This document shows positions 10,424 through 20,312 of a stretch of 64,000 bases of DNA, in pieces. A model generated the notes under the pieces. It worked only from the letters and a program-made list of their open reading frames with translations. It was not told the DNA's origin and made no database searches. Source of the DNA: Bacteroidales bacterium Bact_09 (GTDB taxonomy: Bacteria; Bacteroidota; Bacteroidia; Bacteroidales; UBA932). The stretch lies in the NCBI GenBank assembly GCA_001603455.1, contig LUZA01000025.1:1-64000 (forward strand), in the 5' to 3' direction. Position 1 is the stretch's first letter. Every line of letters starts with the position of its first letter. Made by a program: the position numbers and the translations under genes.

Positions 10424-11132
10424 ATAAGTAAAATAATTTTAATTATTGGAGCCGGAGGGCAGATAGGAACGGAACTAGTGCTGCATTTACAAACGATTTA
10501 TGGTGAGGATCACGTGATAGCAGCCGAATTACGGCCTGGCATGTGAACATGGGGGCTCTGCTCAACACACTTGAATTGGCTCCTGAATTCAAATGTGGCG
10601 TCTTCACCCCCAGTTCTATAGGAGCTTTTGGGAAGGATACACCGCCCAACGGCACTCCGCAGGACACGGTCATGAAACCTAACACCATATACGAGATATG
10701 CAGAGTATCGGGAGAGCTTCTTTCTGATTACTATTTTTCCCGCTTTGGTGTGGATACGCGCAGCGTGCGTTTTCCTGGTATTATTTCACACGGAACACTT
10801 CCGGGAGGCGGTACAACGGATTATGCAGTAGAGATATTTTATGCAGCAATCTGATAGAGGCCGATCCTTCCAGGCTTGTCCACCGCAACAGTTTCAACAT
10901 AACTGCCATGAGTTTTTGTCCGCGGGAGCTTTACGAAGTCATCAGACAACGCGTCCCGTCTTTTCAAATGGAATATTGTATAGATCCGGTAAAAGAGGCA
11001 ATCGCAGGTTCGTGGCCCAATTATATGGATGATACATGTGCCCGGACCGAATGGGGATGGGATCCTGTCTGGGATATTGATGCCATGGCCGATGATATGT
11101 TGAGACATCTGCGAATGAAGTTGTCTAAGTGA
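10424..11132 (+). pseudogene. Degraded NAD-dependent epimerase (L-threonine 3-dehydrogenase/UDP-glucose epimerase-like)
   Basis: Three reading frames in family order: KIILIIGAGGQIGTELVLHLQTIYGEDHVIAAE / AWHVNMGALLNTLELAPEF...PSSIGAFG...TIYEICRVSGELLSDYYFSRFGVDTRSVRFPGIIS...TDYAVEIFYAAI / NLIEADPSRLVHRNSFNITAMSFCPREL...DPVKEAIAGSWPNYMDDTCARTEWGW; no in-frame ATG. Confidence 0.92.
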
Positions 11133-11159
11133 TGGATCATCAGCAAGGTCTGACGGTTT

Positions 11160-12623
11160 CTAGAGGAACATACCGATCATCGAAGCAGATAACAAGGCAG
11201 CCAGGGTAGCTCCGAGCAGTGCCCTAAACCCGTATTTAGCCAGCAAATGTCTTTGATTGGGAGCGATTCCCCCGATCCCTCCGATTTGGATCCCTATTGA
11301 GGCAAAGTTGGCAAATCCGCACAGTACGTAAGTGGCTATTATCAATGATTTCGTATGCACAAAAGAACCTGTCTGGATCATTTGAGCCAGGCTGCTGTAG
11401 CCTACGAATTCGGTCATAATAAGTTTTTCTCCCAGCAATCGTCCCACAAGGGCCAGGTCTTGTCCCGACACTCCTGTGAGCCATATGACGGGCGCAAAAA
11501 TATAAGACAAGACACATTCCAGGGAAAGACTGTCGTACATGCCGTTAGTCCAGTTGGCGATCAGGTTGTTCAGATGGGTCCATTGTCCCACTTTCCCAAA
11601 TATGTAATTGGCCCCTGCGATCAGGGCATAGAAGACAAGCAGCATGGCAGCTACGTTGGCAGCCAGTCTCAGCCCGTCAATGGATCCGTTGGCTATGGAA
11701 TCCAGGGCGCTTTTGCCCATCTTATCTTTTGATACAGAAACCGTATTGTCAATCTCCTCTGTCTGGGGAACCAGTATTTTAGCCATAGCAATTGCCCCCG
11801 GGGCAGCCATGACAGAAGCGGACAGCAGATGTTTCGCAAAAGCCACACTCATATGTATATCTCCGCCACCCAGCATGCCTATGTATGCAGCCAGTACTCC
11901 GCCGGCCATGGTGCTCATGCCGGCGGTCATCACCAGCATAATTTCGGATTTGGTCATTGTAGGAACATAAGCTTTGACCAGCAGCGGGGCTTCTGTCTGT
12001 CCTAGAAAAATGTTACCAGCCGTGGAAAGACTCTCAGCTCCCGAGAGTCGCATAAGTTTTGTAAATATCCAAGCCATGACCCAAACAACCTTTTGTATTA
12101 CCCCCCAATAAAACAACAGCGATGTCAGAGCCGAAAAAAAGATAATGGTTGGCAGGATCTGCAGGGCAAAGATATAGCCGAATTTACTCTGATCCATAAG
12201 CGATCCGAATAAAAATCCGGAGCCTGCTTTTGTCCAGTCCAGGACTTTGACAAAAGCCCGTCCAAATACTTCAAAAACCATCTGTACGGCGGGAACGGAC
12301 AGGATTCCCACGGCAATTAGCATTTGCAGCGCCAGGGCGATGCCAACGGTCCTCCAGTTGATTCCTTTGCGGTTGGTGCTGAAGAGAAAAGCTATCAGCA
12401 GGATGGACACAAGTCCCAGAAGACCTCGGAGGATGGACCTGATGCTGAATACAAACTGGCGGCTTTCCAAGATCCCTTTATAGGGGTTCGCATTTTCCAC
12501 AACAGGTTCTTCAAGGGACAACACTTCTGTCCCGGCGCTGACTACAACGGTCGAATTGTTTTGTGCGCGGACAAAGTTTACCGTAAAGGTCACACAAAAC
12601 AGCAGAAATAGTATTTTTTTCAC
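11160..12623 (-). CDS. NupC/CNT family Na+/nucleoside cotransporter (GTG start)
   Basis: Concentrative nucleoside transporter motifs GQTEAPLLVKAYV, FVGYSSLAQM, YVLCGFANFASIGIQIGGIGGIAP. Confidence 0.93.
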   Translation of the reverse strand: MKKILFLLFCVTFTVNFVRAQNNSTVVVSAGTEVLSLEEPVVENANPYKGILESRQFVFSIRSILRGLLGLVSILLIAFLFSTNRKGINWRTVGIALALQMLIAVGILSVPAVQMVFEVFGRAFVKVLDWTKAGSGFLFGSLMDQSKFGYIFALQILPTIIFFSALTSLLFYWGVIQKVVWVMAWIFTKLMRLSGAESLSTAGNIFLGQTEAPLLVKAYVPTMTKSEIMLVMTAGMSTMAGGVLAAYIGMLGGGDIHMSVAFAKHLLSASVMAAPGAIAMAKILVPQTEEIDNTVSVSKDKMGKSALDSIANGSIDGLRLAANVAAMLLVFYALIAGANYIFGKVGQWTHLNNLIANWTNGMYDSLSLECVLSYIFAPVIWLTGVSGQDLALVGRLLGEKLIMTEFVGYSSLAQMIQTGSFVHTKSLIIATYVLCGFANFASIGIQIGGIGGIAPNQRHLLAKYGFRALLGATLAALLSASMIGMFL

Positions 12624-12648
12624 GGGGGTGGTTTTTGGATTAACTTAG

Positions 12649-12656
12649 CAAAGATA
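12649..12656 (-). promoter_or_regulatory. -7 element TATCTTTG for the nucleoside transporter
   Basis: CAAAGATA on + strand upstream of 12623. Confidence 0.5.
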
Positions 12657-12666
12657 AACAAAATGC

Positions 12667-12674
12667 TAACTTTG
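12667..12674 (+). promoter_or_regulatory. -7 element TAACTTTG for the GSCFA gene
   Basis: TAACTTTG, 5 nt before ATG 12680. Confidence 0.6.
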
Positions 12675-12679
12675 TACTT

Positions 12680-13618
12680 ATGGAATGGCAAACAAAAGTA
12701 AAGGCGGAACCCCTGCCGGATCGTTTTACCTATGCCACGCGATTTTTATTCGCCGGATCCTGTTTTGCCACCGAGGTAGCCCAGAGGATGCGAGAACTGC
12801 ATTTTTTGGTGGCGCCCGATGCTTTTGGACCCTTGTTCAACCCAGCATCCATTGTGTCTTCTCTGGAAAGACTGGAGTCCCGGGTTCCCTTTGTATCTGC
12901 AGATGTTATGCATTTCCCCTATGGTGCCTATGGATCATTAAGCCATCACACTTCGTTTTCCAGGGGTGATGAGGATGTTTTTCTTGAATATGCCAACGAG
13001 CAATTGAAGGCTGCTTCAGATTTTTTTGAAAAGACCAATGTGATCATTGTAACGCTGGGAACGGCATGGGCATATACATACCAGGGAAAAGTGGTGGCCA
13101 ACTGCCATAAAATGCCCGCACGTCTTTTTAAACGTGTTTTCATGGAGCCTGAACAGATAGCAGTCCTGATGACACCCCTGTTGGAACGCCACAGGAACAA
13201 AACATGGATCATGACAGTAAGTCCCATACGGCATTGGGGAGACGAAGCCCACGGAAATCAATTGAGCAAATCGTCCCTTCTTCTTGCCATTGAACGTCTT
13301 CAAAGATCATTTGACAATATGGTCTATTTCCCTTCTTATGAAATTGTTTTGGATGAATTGCGGGATTACAGGTATTATGCAGACGATCAGTTTCACCTGG
13401 CTCCGCAGACCATTGATTACATCCTGAAACGTTTTTTTGAAATTGCGTTTAATCACGAAACGATAGGCCTTATCAGGCAGATGCAGAAGCTGAATGCATC
13501 GTACAAACACAGGCCCTTGTTCCCCTTGTCTGATGAATATACAATTTTTCGAAAAAAACTTGATAAACTAAGGGCTGAATTGCTTCAAACTATTGGAACC
13601 CAAAGAAAATTATGTTAG
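12680..13618 (+). CDS. GSCFA domain-containing protein
   Basis: FAGSCFATEVAQRM and TLGTAWAY signatures. Confidence 0.93.
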   Translation: MEWQTKVKAEPLPDRFTYATRFLFAGSCFATEVAQRMRELHFLVAPDAFGPLFNPASIVSSLERLESRVPFVSADVMHFPYGAYGSLSHHTSFSRGDEDVFLEYANEQLKAASDFFEKTNVIIVTLGTAWAYTYQGKVVANCHKMPARLFKRVFMEPEQIAVLMTPLLERHRNKTWIMTVSPIRHWGDEAHGNQLSKSSLLLAIERLQRSFDNMVYFPSYEIVLDELRDYRYYADDQFHLAPQTIDYILKRFFEIAFNHETIGLIRQMQKLNASYKHRPLFPLSDEYTIFRKKLDKLRAELLQTIGTQRKLC

Positions 13619-13670
13619 TTTTGTGGCAGTTACCTAATGAAAACATTCATTTAACCTAATAATTACTATT

Positions 13671-13928
13671 ATGAACAAAGCAGATCTTATTGCCGCGATG
13701 GCTGCCGAATCGGGACTTTCAAAAGTTGATTCAAAAAAAGCACTGGATGCTTTCCTTGCTGCTACAGCAAAAGCCTTGAAAAAAGGTGAAAGAGTTACCT
13801 TGGTTGGGTTTGGCTCATTTGTTGTGGGGATGAGAGGTGAAAGAACAGGAAGGAATCCTCGTACCGGAGCTACCATTAAAATTAAAGCAAAGAAGGTTGT
13901 CAAATTCCGTCCAAGCATTGAATTATAG
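13671..13928 (+). CDS. HU family DNA-binding protein
   Basis: MNKADLIAAMA...GERVTLVGFGSF...GRNPRTGATIKIKAKKVVKFRPS. Confidence 0.97.
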   Translation: MNKADLIAAMAAESGLSKVDSKKALDAFLAATAKALKKGERVTLVGFGSFVVGMRGERTGRNPRTGATIKIKAKKVVKFRPSIEL

Positions 13929-13970
13929 CCAACGGTACTGCATCAACTTGACGAAAGTCAGGAGAAGATA

Positions 13971-13996
13971 AGGAGGACACTGATGTTCTCCTTTTT
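13971..13996 (+). terminator. Rho-independent terminator after HU
   Basis: AGGAGGACA-CTGA-TGTTCTCCT stem then TTTT. Confidence 0.8.
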
Positions 13997-14014
13997 GTGT
14001 ACATAATAAAACAG

Positions 14015-16375
14015 ATGAAGCGGACTTTCACCATGAGGGGCAAGATCGCCCTGATATTTCTGGGATGTATGATAGAGGCAGCCGGATTGGCAGCCCAGAC
14101 ACATCATACGCTTACCGGAAAAATTATGGATGCTGCGGACGGAGAGTTCCTTCCCGGGGCCGTTGTCAGATTGATCAATGACCATGTTTCCTGGACGCTT
14201 GCCGATACAAAAGGCCGTTTCACCATGGATCTTCCGGAGGGAACTGTCATGCTGGAGATATCCTATATAGGGTACCAGTCACAGGTAAGTGAGCTTCTGC
14301 TGGACAAAGACAAGGACACGCTGTTTTTCCTGACCCCCTTGTCGTATTACCTTCAGGGGGTAACTATTTTTGCCGAAAGCCCCGCAAAAAGGCTCAGAAA
14401 AGCAGAAATGAGCGTAGAACGGATAGACGCTTCGATCATTGAACGTGTCCCTACATTATTTGGTGAAGCAGATCTCTTGAAAGTAGTCCAAATGCTCCCC
14501 GGCGTACAGGCAGCCTCTGAAGGGAGCAGCGGATTTCACGTGCGCGGCGGCAGTCCGGACCAGAACATGATCTTATTTGACAACGCCGCTTTGTATAATG
14601 TTTCCCACATGCTGGGTTTTTTTTCCATTTTCAATGCAGACGCAGTCGGAGAGATGACCTTGTATAAAGGCGATATCCCCGCCCGTTACGGAGGACGCCT
14701 TTCCTCGTTGCTTGAAGTTGCAGCAAAGGACGGATCGGGACGTTTTTCGGTCGATGGCGGTATCGGCCTTATTTCCAGCAAACTATCCGTTCAGGGAAGG
14801 ATTACAGGGGACAACCTGACTTATCTTGTCACCGGACGCAGGACATATGTCGATCTTTTCCTGCCGCTGGCAAGATCAGAGATAATGCGCAGTGCCACCA
14901 TAAATTTTTATGACCTGAACGGACGGATGCGCTGGCGGATCAATGACAACAATTACCTGTACCTAACCCTTTACAACGGCAGGGACCGGTTTAAAGTTTC
15001 GGAGATGGGGGTAAAATTTGGCAATTCGGTGGCAGCTCTGAACTGGAACCATGCTTTTGCGAACCGTTTTTTAATGAAAATCCATGCAACGTACACCAAT
15101 TACGACTACGATTTCAGCGGCAGGACCAACGAGATGGAAATGGAATGGACTTCACGGATCCGTGACGCCGGCATACGTCTTGATCTTTCCTATGTCCTGG
15201 ACCGGCGTAATATCTTTGAATTTGGGTATACTTCCAATTTCCAGTGGTTTCAGCCAGGTAAAGCCATCGGCAAGGGTACCATGGGAACCGGTACCCAGGT
15301 GGAGCAGGATATAACCATGTCCCACCGGCAGGGTTTTGTCAATGTACTATACTTCTCCAATGAACACAAATTTTTTGATGAAAGGATACAATTGCGTTAT
15401 GGTCTGCGTTTTACGCGATTTGACAATGTGGGACCAACCACTTTGTACCAAGTGGATGAAAATTACGAATTGATAGATCCGGATGGCACGGTCATCCCAA
15501 GTGGTGATTTCTTTCACCATGAATACGGATGGGAGCCCCGCCTGGGCATATCGTTCCTTGCATTTCCCGATATTTCTTTCAAGGCCTCGTATTCAAGAAC
15601 GCTTCAGTACGTACACCTGCTGTCTTTTTCTTCTGCCGGGTCTCCTCTTGAGATATGGGTCCCTTCTGGTCCTTCAGTCAGTCCGCAATCCTCCCACCAG
15701 GTATCTGCCGGTGTCTTTGCAAACCTGTTCCGGAAAGATTACGAAGCATCGGTTGAGGTTTTCTACAAGCATCTGGATAACGTCCTTGATTTCAAGGAGC
15801 ATCCCAATCTATTGCTTTACGACAAGATCGAGACAGAGCTCCGGTTTGGAAAGGGAAAAAGTTACGGGATAGAGTTCCTGCTTAAAAGGAATACCGGGGC
15901 TTTAAGCGGTTGGGTCAGTTATACCTGGTCCCGTTCCTTCAGGACTATTCCAGGGGTCAACAACGGTATGCGTTACCGCTCTCCATCGGATCGTCCGCAC
16001 AATATCAATATAGTTGTCTTTTATGACATTTCTTCACGCCTGCAAGCATCTCTCAACTGGATCTATGCGACAGGTAAGCCCATTACCCTGCCCGAGGGCC
16101 GGTACTGGTTTTTCAATGAGCTGATTCCTGTATATAATGAAAGGAACTCATACAGGATGGCAGATTATCACAGGATGGACGCTTCGTTGACCATCCGTCT
16201 TGGAAAACCAAGAAGACGCTGGAAACATTCCATTAATGTATCGGTATATAACCTTTATGGGAGGAAAAATCCCTGGGCGATCAATTACAGGATGAAACCA
16301 TCCGGGGAACAATACCTGGAAATGACGTACCTTTTCAGTGTTGTTCCGTCCATAACGTGGAATTTTAGTTTTTAG
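14015..16375 (+). CDS. TonB-dependent receptor with N-terminal carboxypeptidase-like regulatory domain
   Basis: LTGKIMDAADGEFLPGAVV; plug domain LPGVQAASEGSSGFHVRGGSPDQNMILFDNAALYN; C-terminal aromatic F. Confidence 0.94.
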   Translation: MKRTFTMRGKIALIFLGCMIEAAGLAAQTHHTLTGKIMDAADGEFLPGAVVRLINDHVSWTLADTKGRFTMDLPEGTVMLEISYIGYQSQVSELLLDKDKDTLFFLTPLSYYLQGVTIFAESPAKRLRKAEMSVERIDASIIERVPTLFGEADLLKVVQMLPGVQAASEGSSGFHVRGGSPDQNMILFDNAALYNVSHMLGFFSIFNADAVGEMTLYKGDIPARYGGRLSSLLEVAAKDGSGRFSVDGGIGLISSKLSVQGRITGDNLTYLVTGRRTYVDLFLPLARSEIMRSATINFYDLNGRMRWRINDNNYLYLTLYNGRDRFKVSEMGVKFGNSVAALNWNHAFANRFLMKIHATYTNYDYDFSGRTNEMEMEWTSRIRDAGIRLDLSYVLDRRNIFEFGYTSNFQWFQPGKAIGKGTMGTGTQVEQDITMSHRQGFVNVLYFSNEHKFFDERIQLRYGLRFTRFDNVGPTTLYQVDENYELIDPDGTVIPSGDFFHHEYGWEPRLGISFLAFPDISFKASYSRTLQYVHLLSFSSAGSPLEIWVPSGPSVSPQSSHQVSAGVFANLFRKDYEASVEVFYKHLDNVLDFKEHPNLLLYDKIETELRFGKGKSYGIEFLLKRNTGALSGWVSYTWSRSFRTIPGVNNGMRYRSPSDRPHNINIVVFYDISSRLQASLNWIYATGKPITLPEGRYWFFNELIPVYNERNSYRMADYHRMDASLTIRLGKPRRRWKHSINVSVYNLYGRKNPWAINYRMKPSGEQYLEMTYLFSVVPSITWNFSF

Positions 16376-16377
16376 CC

Positions 16378-17259
16378 ATGAAGTATATCAAATTAACATA
16401 TCTGGTATTGCTGCTGCTAATCGTCTTGTCACCGGGTTGCACCGAACCCATAGGCCTGCGAAGTGAGGATATGCAACCCAGGCTGGTCATTGCCGGGACA
16501 TTGTCCACTGAACCCGGATACCAGATCATTGAGATATCTTCCACTGCGTCTTATTTTGGTACTGATATGCCTGTCAGCATAGATGCCAGGGAAGTGCGGC
16601 TGAACGGAGAACAACTGGTCCGCGATGCTCCCGGGATTTATGCCATAGGGGAAGGATTTGCCGCAGAAGAAGGGAAGACTTATGTGCTGGAAGTCTGGAT
16701 AGACTTTGACCAGGACGGGCAGGATGAATATTATTCTGCTACCACCACGGTTCCCCATATTCATGTACTGGAAACACTATCGCTCCGGTCCCTGGTTTCG
16801 GGTGATGTCCCGTTTCTGCTTATGGCCGGATTCCAGGATACTCCCGGAGAAGATTATTACGGGGCAGCCCTCTGGATCAACGATGTACTTTACAGTAACA
16901 GGATCCTCAGGTATTATATCCATACACTGAACAATTATACCCAGGATGGGGCTTTTATCCATTATCCCATACCGGAATGGATCATAACCCGGACGCTTAC
17001 CTGGGATAACGGAGAAACATTTAATCTTTTTTCAGGAGATGTGCTGACAGTAGAATTGCAGACATTAAGCAAGGAATATTACCTGTTCCTTCAGGAGGCT
17101 AAGATTGAAAAAAATCAGCATTTTCCGCTGTTTTCAGGTCCGAGGGGCAATGTTACCGGGAATATATCCGGAGGTGCCCTGGGCATTTTCGGGTCCTATG
17201 CCTCGAGCCGTAAATCGGTAACCCTCCCCGAGTGTCCGGGTCTGCCTGTCAGGGATTAG
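16378..17259 (+). CDS. DUF4249-like lipoprotein
   Basis: Lipobox SPGC, LVIAGTLSTEPG pattern, immediately downstream of the TonB receptor. Confidence 0.8.
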   Translation: MKYIKLTYLVLLLLIVLSPGCTEPIGLRSEDMQPRLVIAGTLSTEPGYQIIEISSTASYFGTDMPVSIDAREVRLNGEQLVRDAPGIYAIGEGFAAEEGKTYVLEVWIDFDQDGQDEYYSATTTVPHIHVLETLSLRSLVSGDVPFLLMAGFQDTPGEDYYGAALWINDVLYSNRILRYYIHTLNNYTQDGAFIHYPIPEWIITRTLTWDNGETFNLFSGDVLTVELQTLSKEYYLFLQEAKIEKNQHFPLFSGPRGNVTGNISGGALGIFGSYASSRKSVTLPECPGLPVRD

Positions 17260-17896
17260 GGTGAGTGAGGTAAACGAGCAGCGGACCGTCCCGGAATGAC
17301 AGTTCCAGTTTTTTTTCCGTACATTGGTTAAGCGTGGCTTTCCACCAGGCGTCAAAAACTACCTGCTCCACCGGATAACGCACTCCCTTAGCGCAAAGCT
17401 TCATGGCCGGATTGAGGGCAAAAAATGAGACAGGCTCTCCCGGAACACAGGGAACAGAGACATGACGGAATCCTTTCTGATCCGTTCTGCCGTGTGCAAA
17501 AACCATAAAAACACCGTAATCTGTTACCATGCGGACAGATTCCATCATGATGGCATAGCTTCCCAGAAGGGATATGTTTCCCAGGGTATGGTCCTCTCTC
17601 CGTCCGGTAGCACCCAGAATGGTAATCGCACGAATTCCTTCTTTATGACAATACAAAATGGCTTTTGTCAAATCATTTGTTTCCTTGCAAGAATCCTCAA
17701 TCAGACGCGAAGCATATTTTTCCCTCAAAGAAGGTGTCAGGGAATCGAGATCACCCACAATGCGGTCCGGGATTCTGTCTTTCAAAGTGTTCACTGCTCC
17801 GTCGGTACATATAAGCATTTTGGCCGTATGCAGGATGTGTAGAGGATAGGGATGAGTGGGATATGCGCCCTGTGCCAGAATAACTGCTTCTTTCAT
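17249..17896 (-). CDS. Thiamine diphosphokinase
   Basis: ICTDGAVNTL, IVGDLDSLTPSLREKY, TNDLTKAI, LGATGRREDHTLGNISLL. Confidence 0.93.
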   Translation of the reverse strand: MKEAVILAQGAYPTHPYPLHILHTAKMLICTDGAVNTLKDRIPDRIVGDLDSLTPSLREKYASRLIEDSCKETNDLTKAILYCHKEGIRAITILGATGRREDHTLGNISLLGSYAIMMESVRMVTDYGVFMVFAHGRTDQKGFRHVSVPCVPGEPVSFFALNPAMKLCAKGVRYPVEQVVFDAWWKATLNQCTEKKLELSFRDGPLLVYLTHPNP

Positions 17897-17900
17897 GGTC

Positions 17901-18869
17901 TTATGAAAATGATATCGGTTCGGTTTTTCTGAATCCTGCCAGGAAAGCTTCTATGGATAACTGTTTTTTTCCTGGTGCCTGGATTTCGAGTATATGAACA
18001 AAACCTTCTCTGCAGGCTACTTTCAATGTTTTTTTCTTGTCAGTGAATATGCTGCCCGGGGCATGGCCATGCCTGGCATGCTCGGCTTTTGCCTTGAATA
18101 TCTTCATGTCTGCAGAGATGTCTCCGTTCCTGAGCGTAGAATAAGCACAGGGATACGGGCTCAGGCCTCGGATCAGGTTGACAATCGTGCCGGGTTCCCT
18201 GTCCCAGTCAATACGGCATGTTTTTTTACTTATTTTAGGTGCAGTTTTTAGGTTTTCCCGGGCAACAGGCTGCTGGGGGAACGCTTTCAGACTGCCGGAC
18301 CAAAGTCCGTTAATGGTTCTTGCTACCAGGGGGCCTCCACGGAGCATCATCCGGTCGTGCAGGGAACCAGCATTGTCTGTATCCGAGATGGTGATGTGTT
18401 CCTGCAGGAGAATACCACCGGTATCCATATGATCGTCAATCAGAAAGGTTGTAAGTCCTGTTTCCGTTTCTCCGTTTATGATAGCATGATTGATAGGAGC
18501 AGCTCCCCTGTACATGGGGAGTAGCGATGCGTGCAAATTAAAACAACCGTGGGTGGGCAACTGCCATACCTGGCGGGGCAGTATTCTGAAAGCGACCACT
18601 ACAAATATAGGGACGTTCCACCGGGAAAGATTTTCCAGGAATGACGGGTCTTTGAGCATGACCGGCTGCAGGACCGGAATCCCGAGTGCGAGTGCTGTTT
18701 TTTTTACCTCGGAAGGACGCAATTCCTGTCCTCTTCCGGCAGGTTTGTCCGGAATCGTTACAACACCACTGACCGGATACCCTTGTCCGACGAGCCACGA
18801 AAGGATGCCGGCAGCAAAAGCCGGCGTACCCATAAAAACGATGTTAGGCTTGTCGTTTATCTTTGTCAT
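17901..18869 (-). CDS. fmt: Methionyl-tRNA formyltransferase
   Basis: IVFMGTPAFAAGIL, NLHASLLPMYRGAAPINHAIINGETETG. Confidence 0.97.
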   Translation of the reverse strand: MTKINDKPNIVFMGTPAFAAGILSWLVGQGYPVSGVVTIPDKPAGRGQELRPSEVKKTALALGIPVLQPVMLKDPSFLENLSRWNVPIFVVVAFRILPRQVWQLPTHGCFNLHASLLPMYRGAAPINHAIINGETETGLTTFLIDDHMDTGGILLQEHITISDTDNAGSLHDRMMLRGGPLVARTINGLWSGSLKAFPQQPVARENLKTAPKISKKTCRIDWDREPGTIVNLIRGLSPYPCAYSTLRNGDISADMKIFKAKAEHARHGHAPGSIFTDKKKTLKVACREGFVHILEIQAPGKKQLSIEAFLAGFRKTEPISFS

Positions 18870-20301
18870 GACGCAGAGGAAAATGTTTTTTGAGTTTGTT
18901 GATCAACGCAAGATACGCATCTTTGTTGAATAATGCCGAGTCTGTTGTGGCTTTATAAGTAAGGAAAACGCCAATGGGAAGCAATACAAATGCGGAAACC
19001 AGCGTTCCCATGGCGGCCGAGATCGATCCGTCTGTGGCTAGTTTTTTGCCCGATATGTCGATAACATAATATACTACAAAAAAGAGCATAGATACGATTA
19101 CGGGAGTACCCAGTCCGCCTTTGCGGATGATCGCTCCCAGAGGTGCTCCAATGAAAAAGAAAATAAAACAGGCAAAGGCAACCGTGAATTTTCTGTACCA
19201 TTCCACGTTTGTCCTTCTCAGCGGCAAATGTATCTGTACCTCTTCTATCATGAAATTGTCCACCTGGTTTGACATCTGGTCCACTTTTCCTATAGCCCTG
19301 TTCAACAGGTCCGGGTATTGCGGGTTTTCTTCAGGGACGGGTAACTGATCAATGGGGAAAATTTCCCGAAAATGTTGTTTATTAGCTGTATCCAGCTGCC
19401 GGGAATAATTCAGACCGCCAGCGACCAACAAGCGTTTAAGGAACTGAGTACGTGCTATGGAATAGAGCGAATCGAGCGAGTCGCGTCTGTGGCCAAGGCT
19501 GCTAAGTCCCTGGGCCATCACATCACTTCCAAACCGGTCCCCGTCACGCCGCTGGAAGGCATAATTATTCAGTTCTATGATGATATCCTGTTTGTCGAAC
19601 TTGATTCGCTGCATGGCAAAGGAAGTATCTGACGAAGATTTCCTTTCACCTTCTTCGTAAGTCTCGCCGCTAAAAAGGGTAAAGATGATGTTTTTTTTGT
19701 CTTCGGTAAGCCTGACAGCGCCAGAATCGGCAAGTGTTACATTGTTGTTTCCCCTATTGGAACTATGGTTGTATACCATAACATCATACAACATGTCGGT
19801 ATTGTTGTCCCTCTTTTCAACCCTCAGGCTGTAATTATCTATTCCGTTATAAAAGATACCTGTGGGAATACGAATCTCTTCTTTGGTCCGGGAAATGTCG
19901 TCGCGTAAAGCAAAAATGTTTTTGTGAGCCAGCGGCATCAGGTTATTGGCAGCTAAGAACGCGGCAACGGAGATGATTATTGACAGGATAATGAGCGGAC
20001 GCATAATACGTTGAAGGGGTATCCCGGCGGCTTTCATGGCCAGCAGTTCATTGAATTCCCCCAGGTTTCCCATGGTCATGATCGATGCCAGCAGGGTAGC
20101 CAGGGGAAGTGCCATGGGGATCACCGTACAGGTGCCCCAGAAAAGAAACTCCAGAATCACCTTCAGTCCAAGCCCTTTTCCGACCAGTTCGTCAATATAT
20201 ACCCACAAGAACTGCAATACAAGTACAAAAAGAACGATGAAGATCGTCAGAAACAAGGGGCCCAGAAAAGAACGGACCAGAAAACGGTCAAATATTTTCA
20301 C
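18844..20301 (-). CDS. LptF/LptG (YjgP/YjgQ) family permease
   Basis: MKIFDRFLVRSFLGPLFLTIFIVLF; YjgP/Q topology with periplasmic loop. Confidence 0.9.
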   Translation of the reverse strand: MKIFDRFLVRSFLGPLFLTIFIVLFVLVLQFLWVYIDELVGKGLGLKVILEFLFWGTCTVIPMALPLATLLASIMTMGNLGEFNELLAMKAAGIPLQRIMRPLIILSIIISVAAFLAANNLMPLAHKNIFALRDDISRTKEEIRIPTGIFYNGIDNYSLRVEKRDNNTDMLYDVMVYNHSSNRGNNNVTLADSGAVRLTEDKKNIIFTLFSGETYEEGERKSSSDTSFAMQRIKFDKQDIIIELNNYAFQRRDGDRFGSDVMAQGLSSLGHRRDSLDSLYSIARTQFLKRLLVAGGLNYSRQLDTANKQHFREIFPIDQLPVPEENPQYPDLLNRAIGKVDQMSNQVDNFMIEEVQIHLPLRRTNVEWYRKFTVAFACFIFFFIGAPLGAIIRKGGLGTPVIVSMLFFVVYYVIDISGKKLATDGSISAAMGTLVSAFVLLPIGVFLTYKATTDSALFNKDAYLALINKLKKHFPLRHDKDKRQA

Positions 20302-20312
20302 CGGCGGTCATT

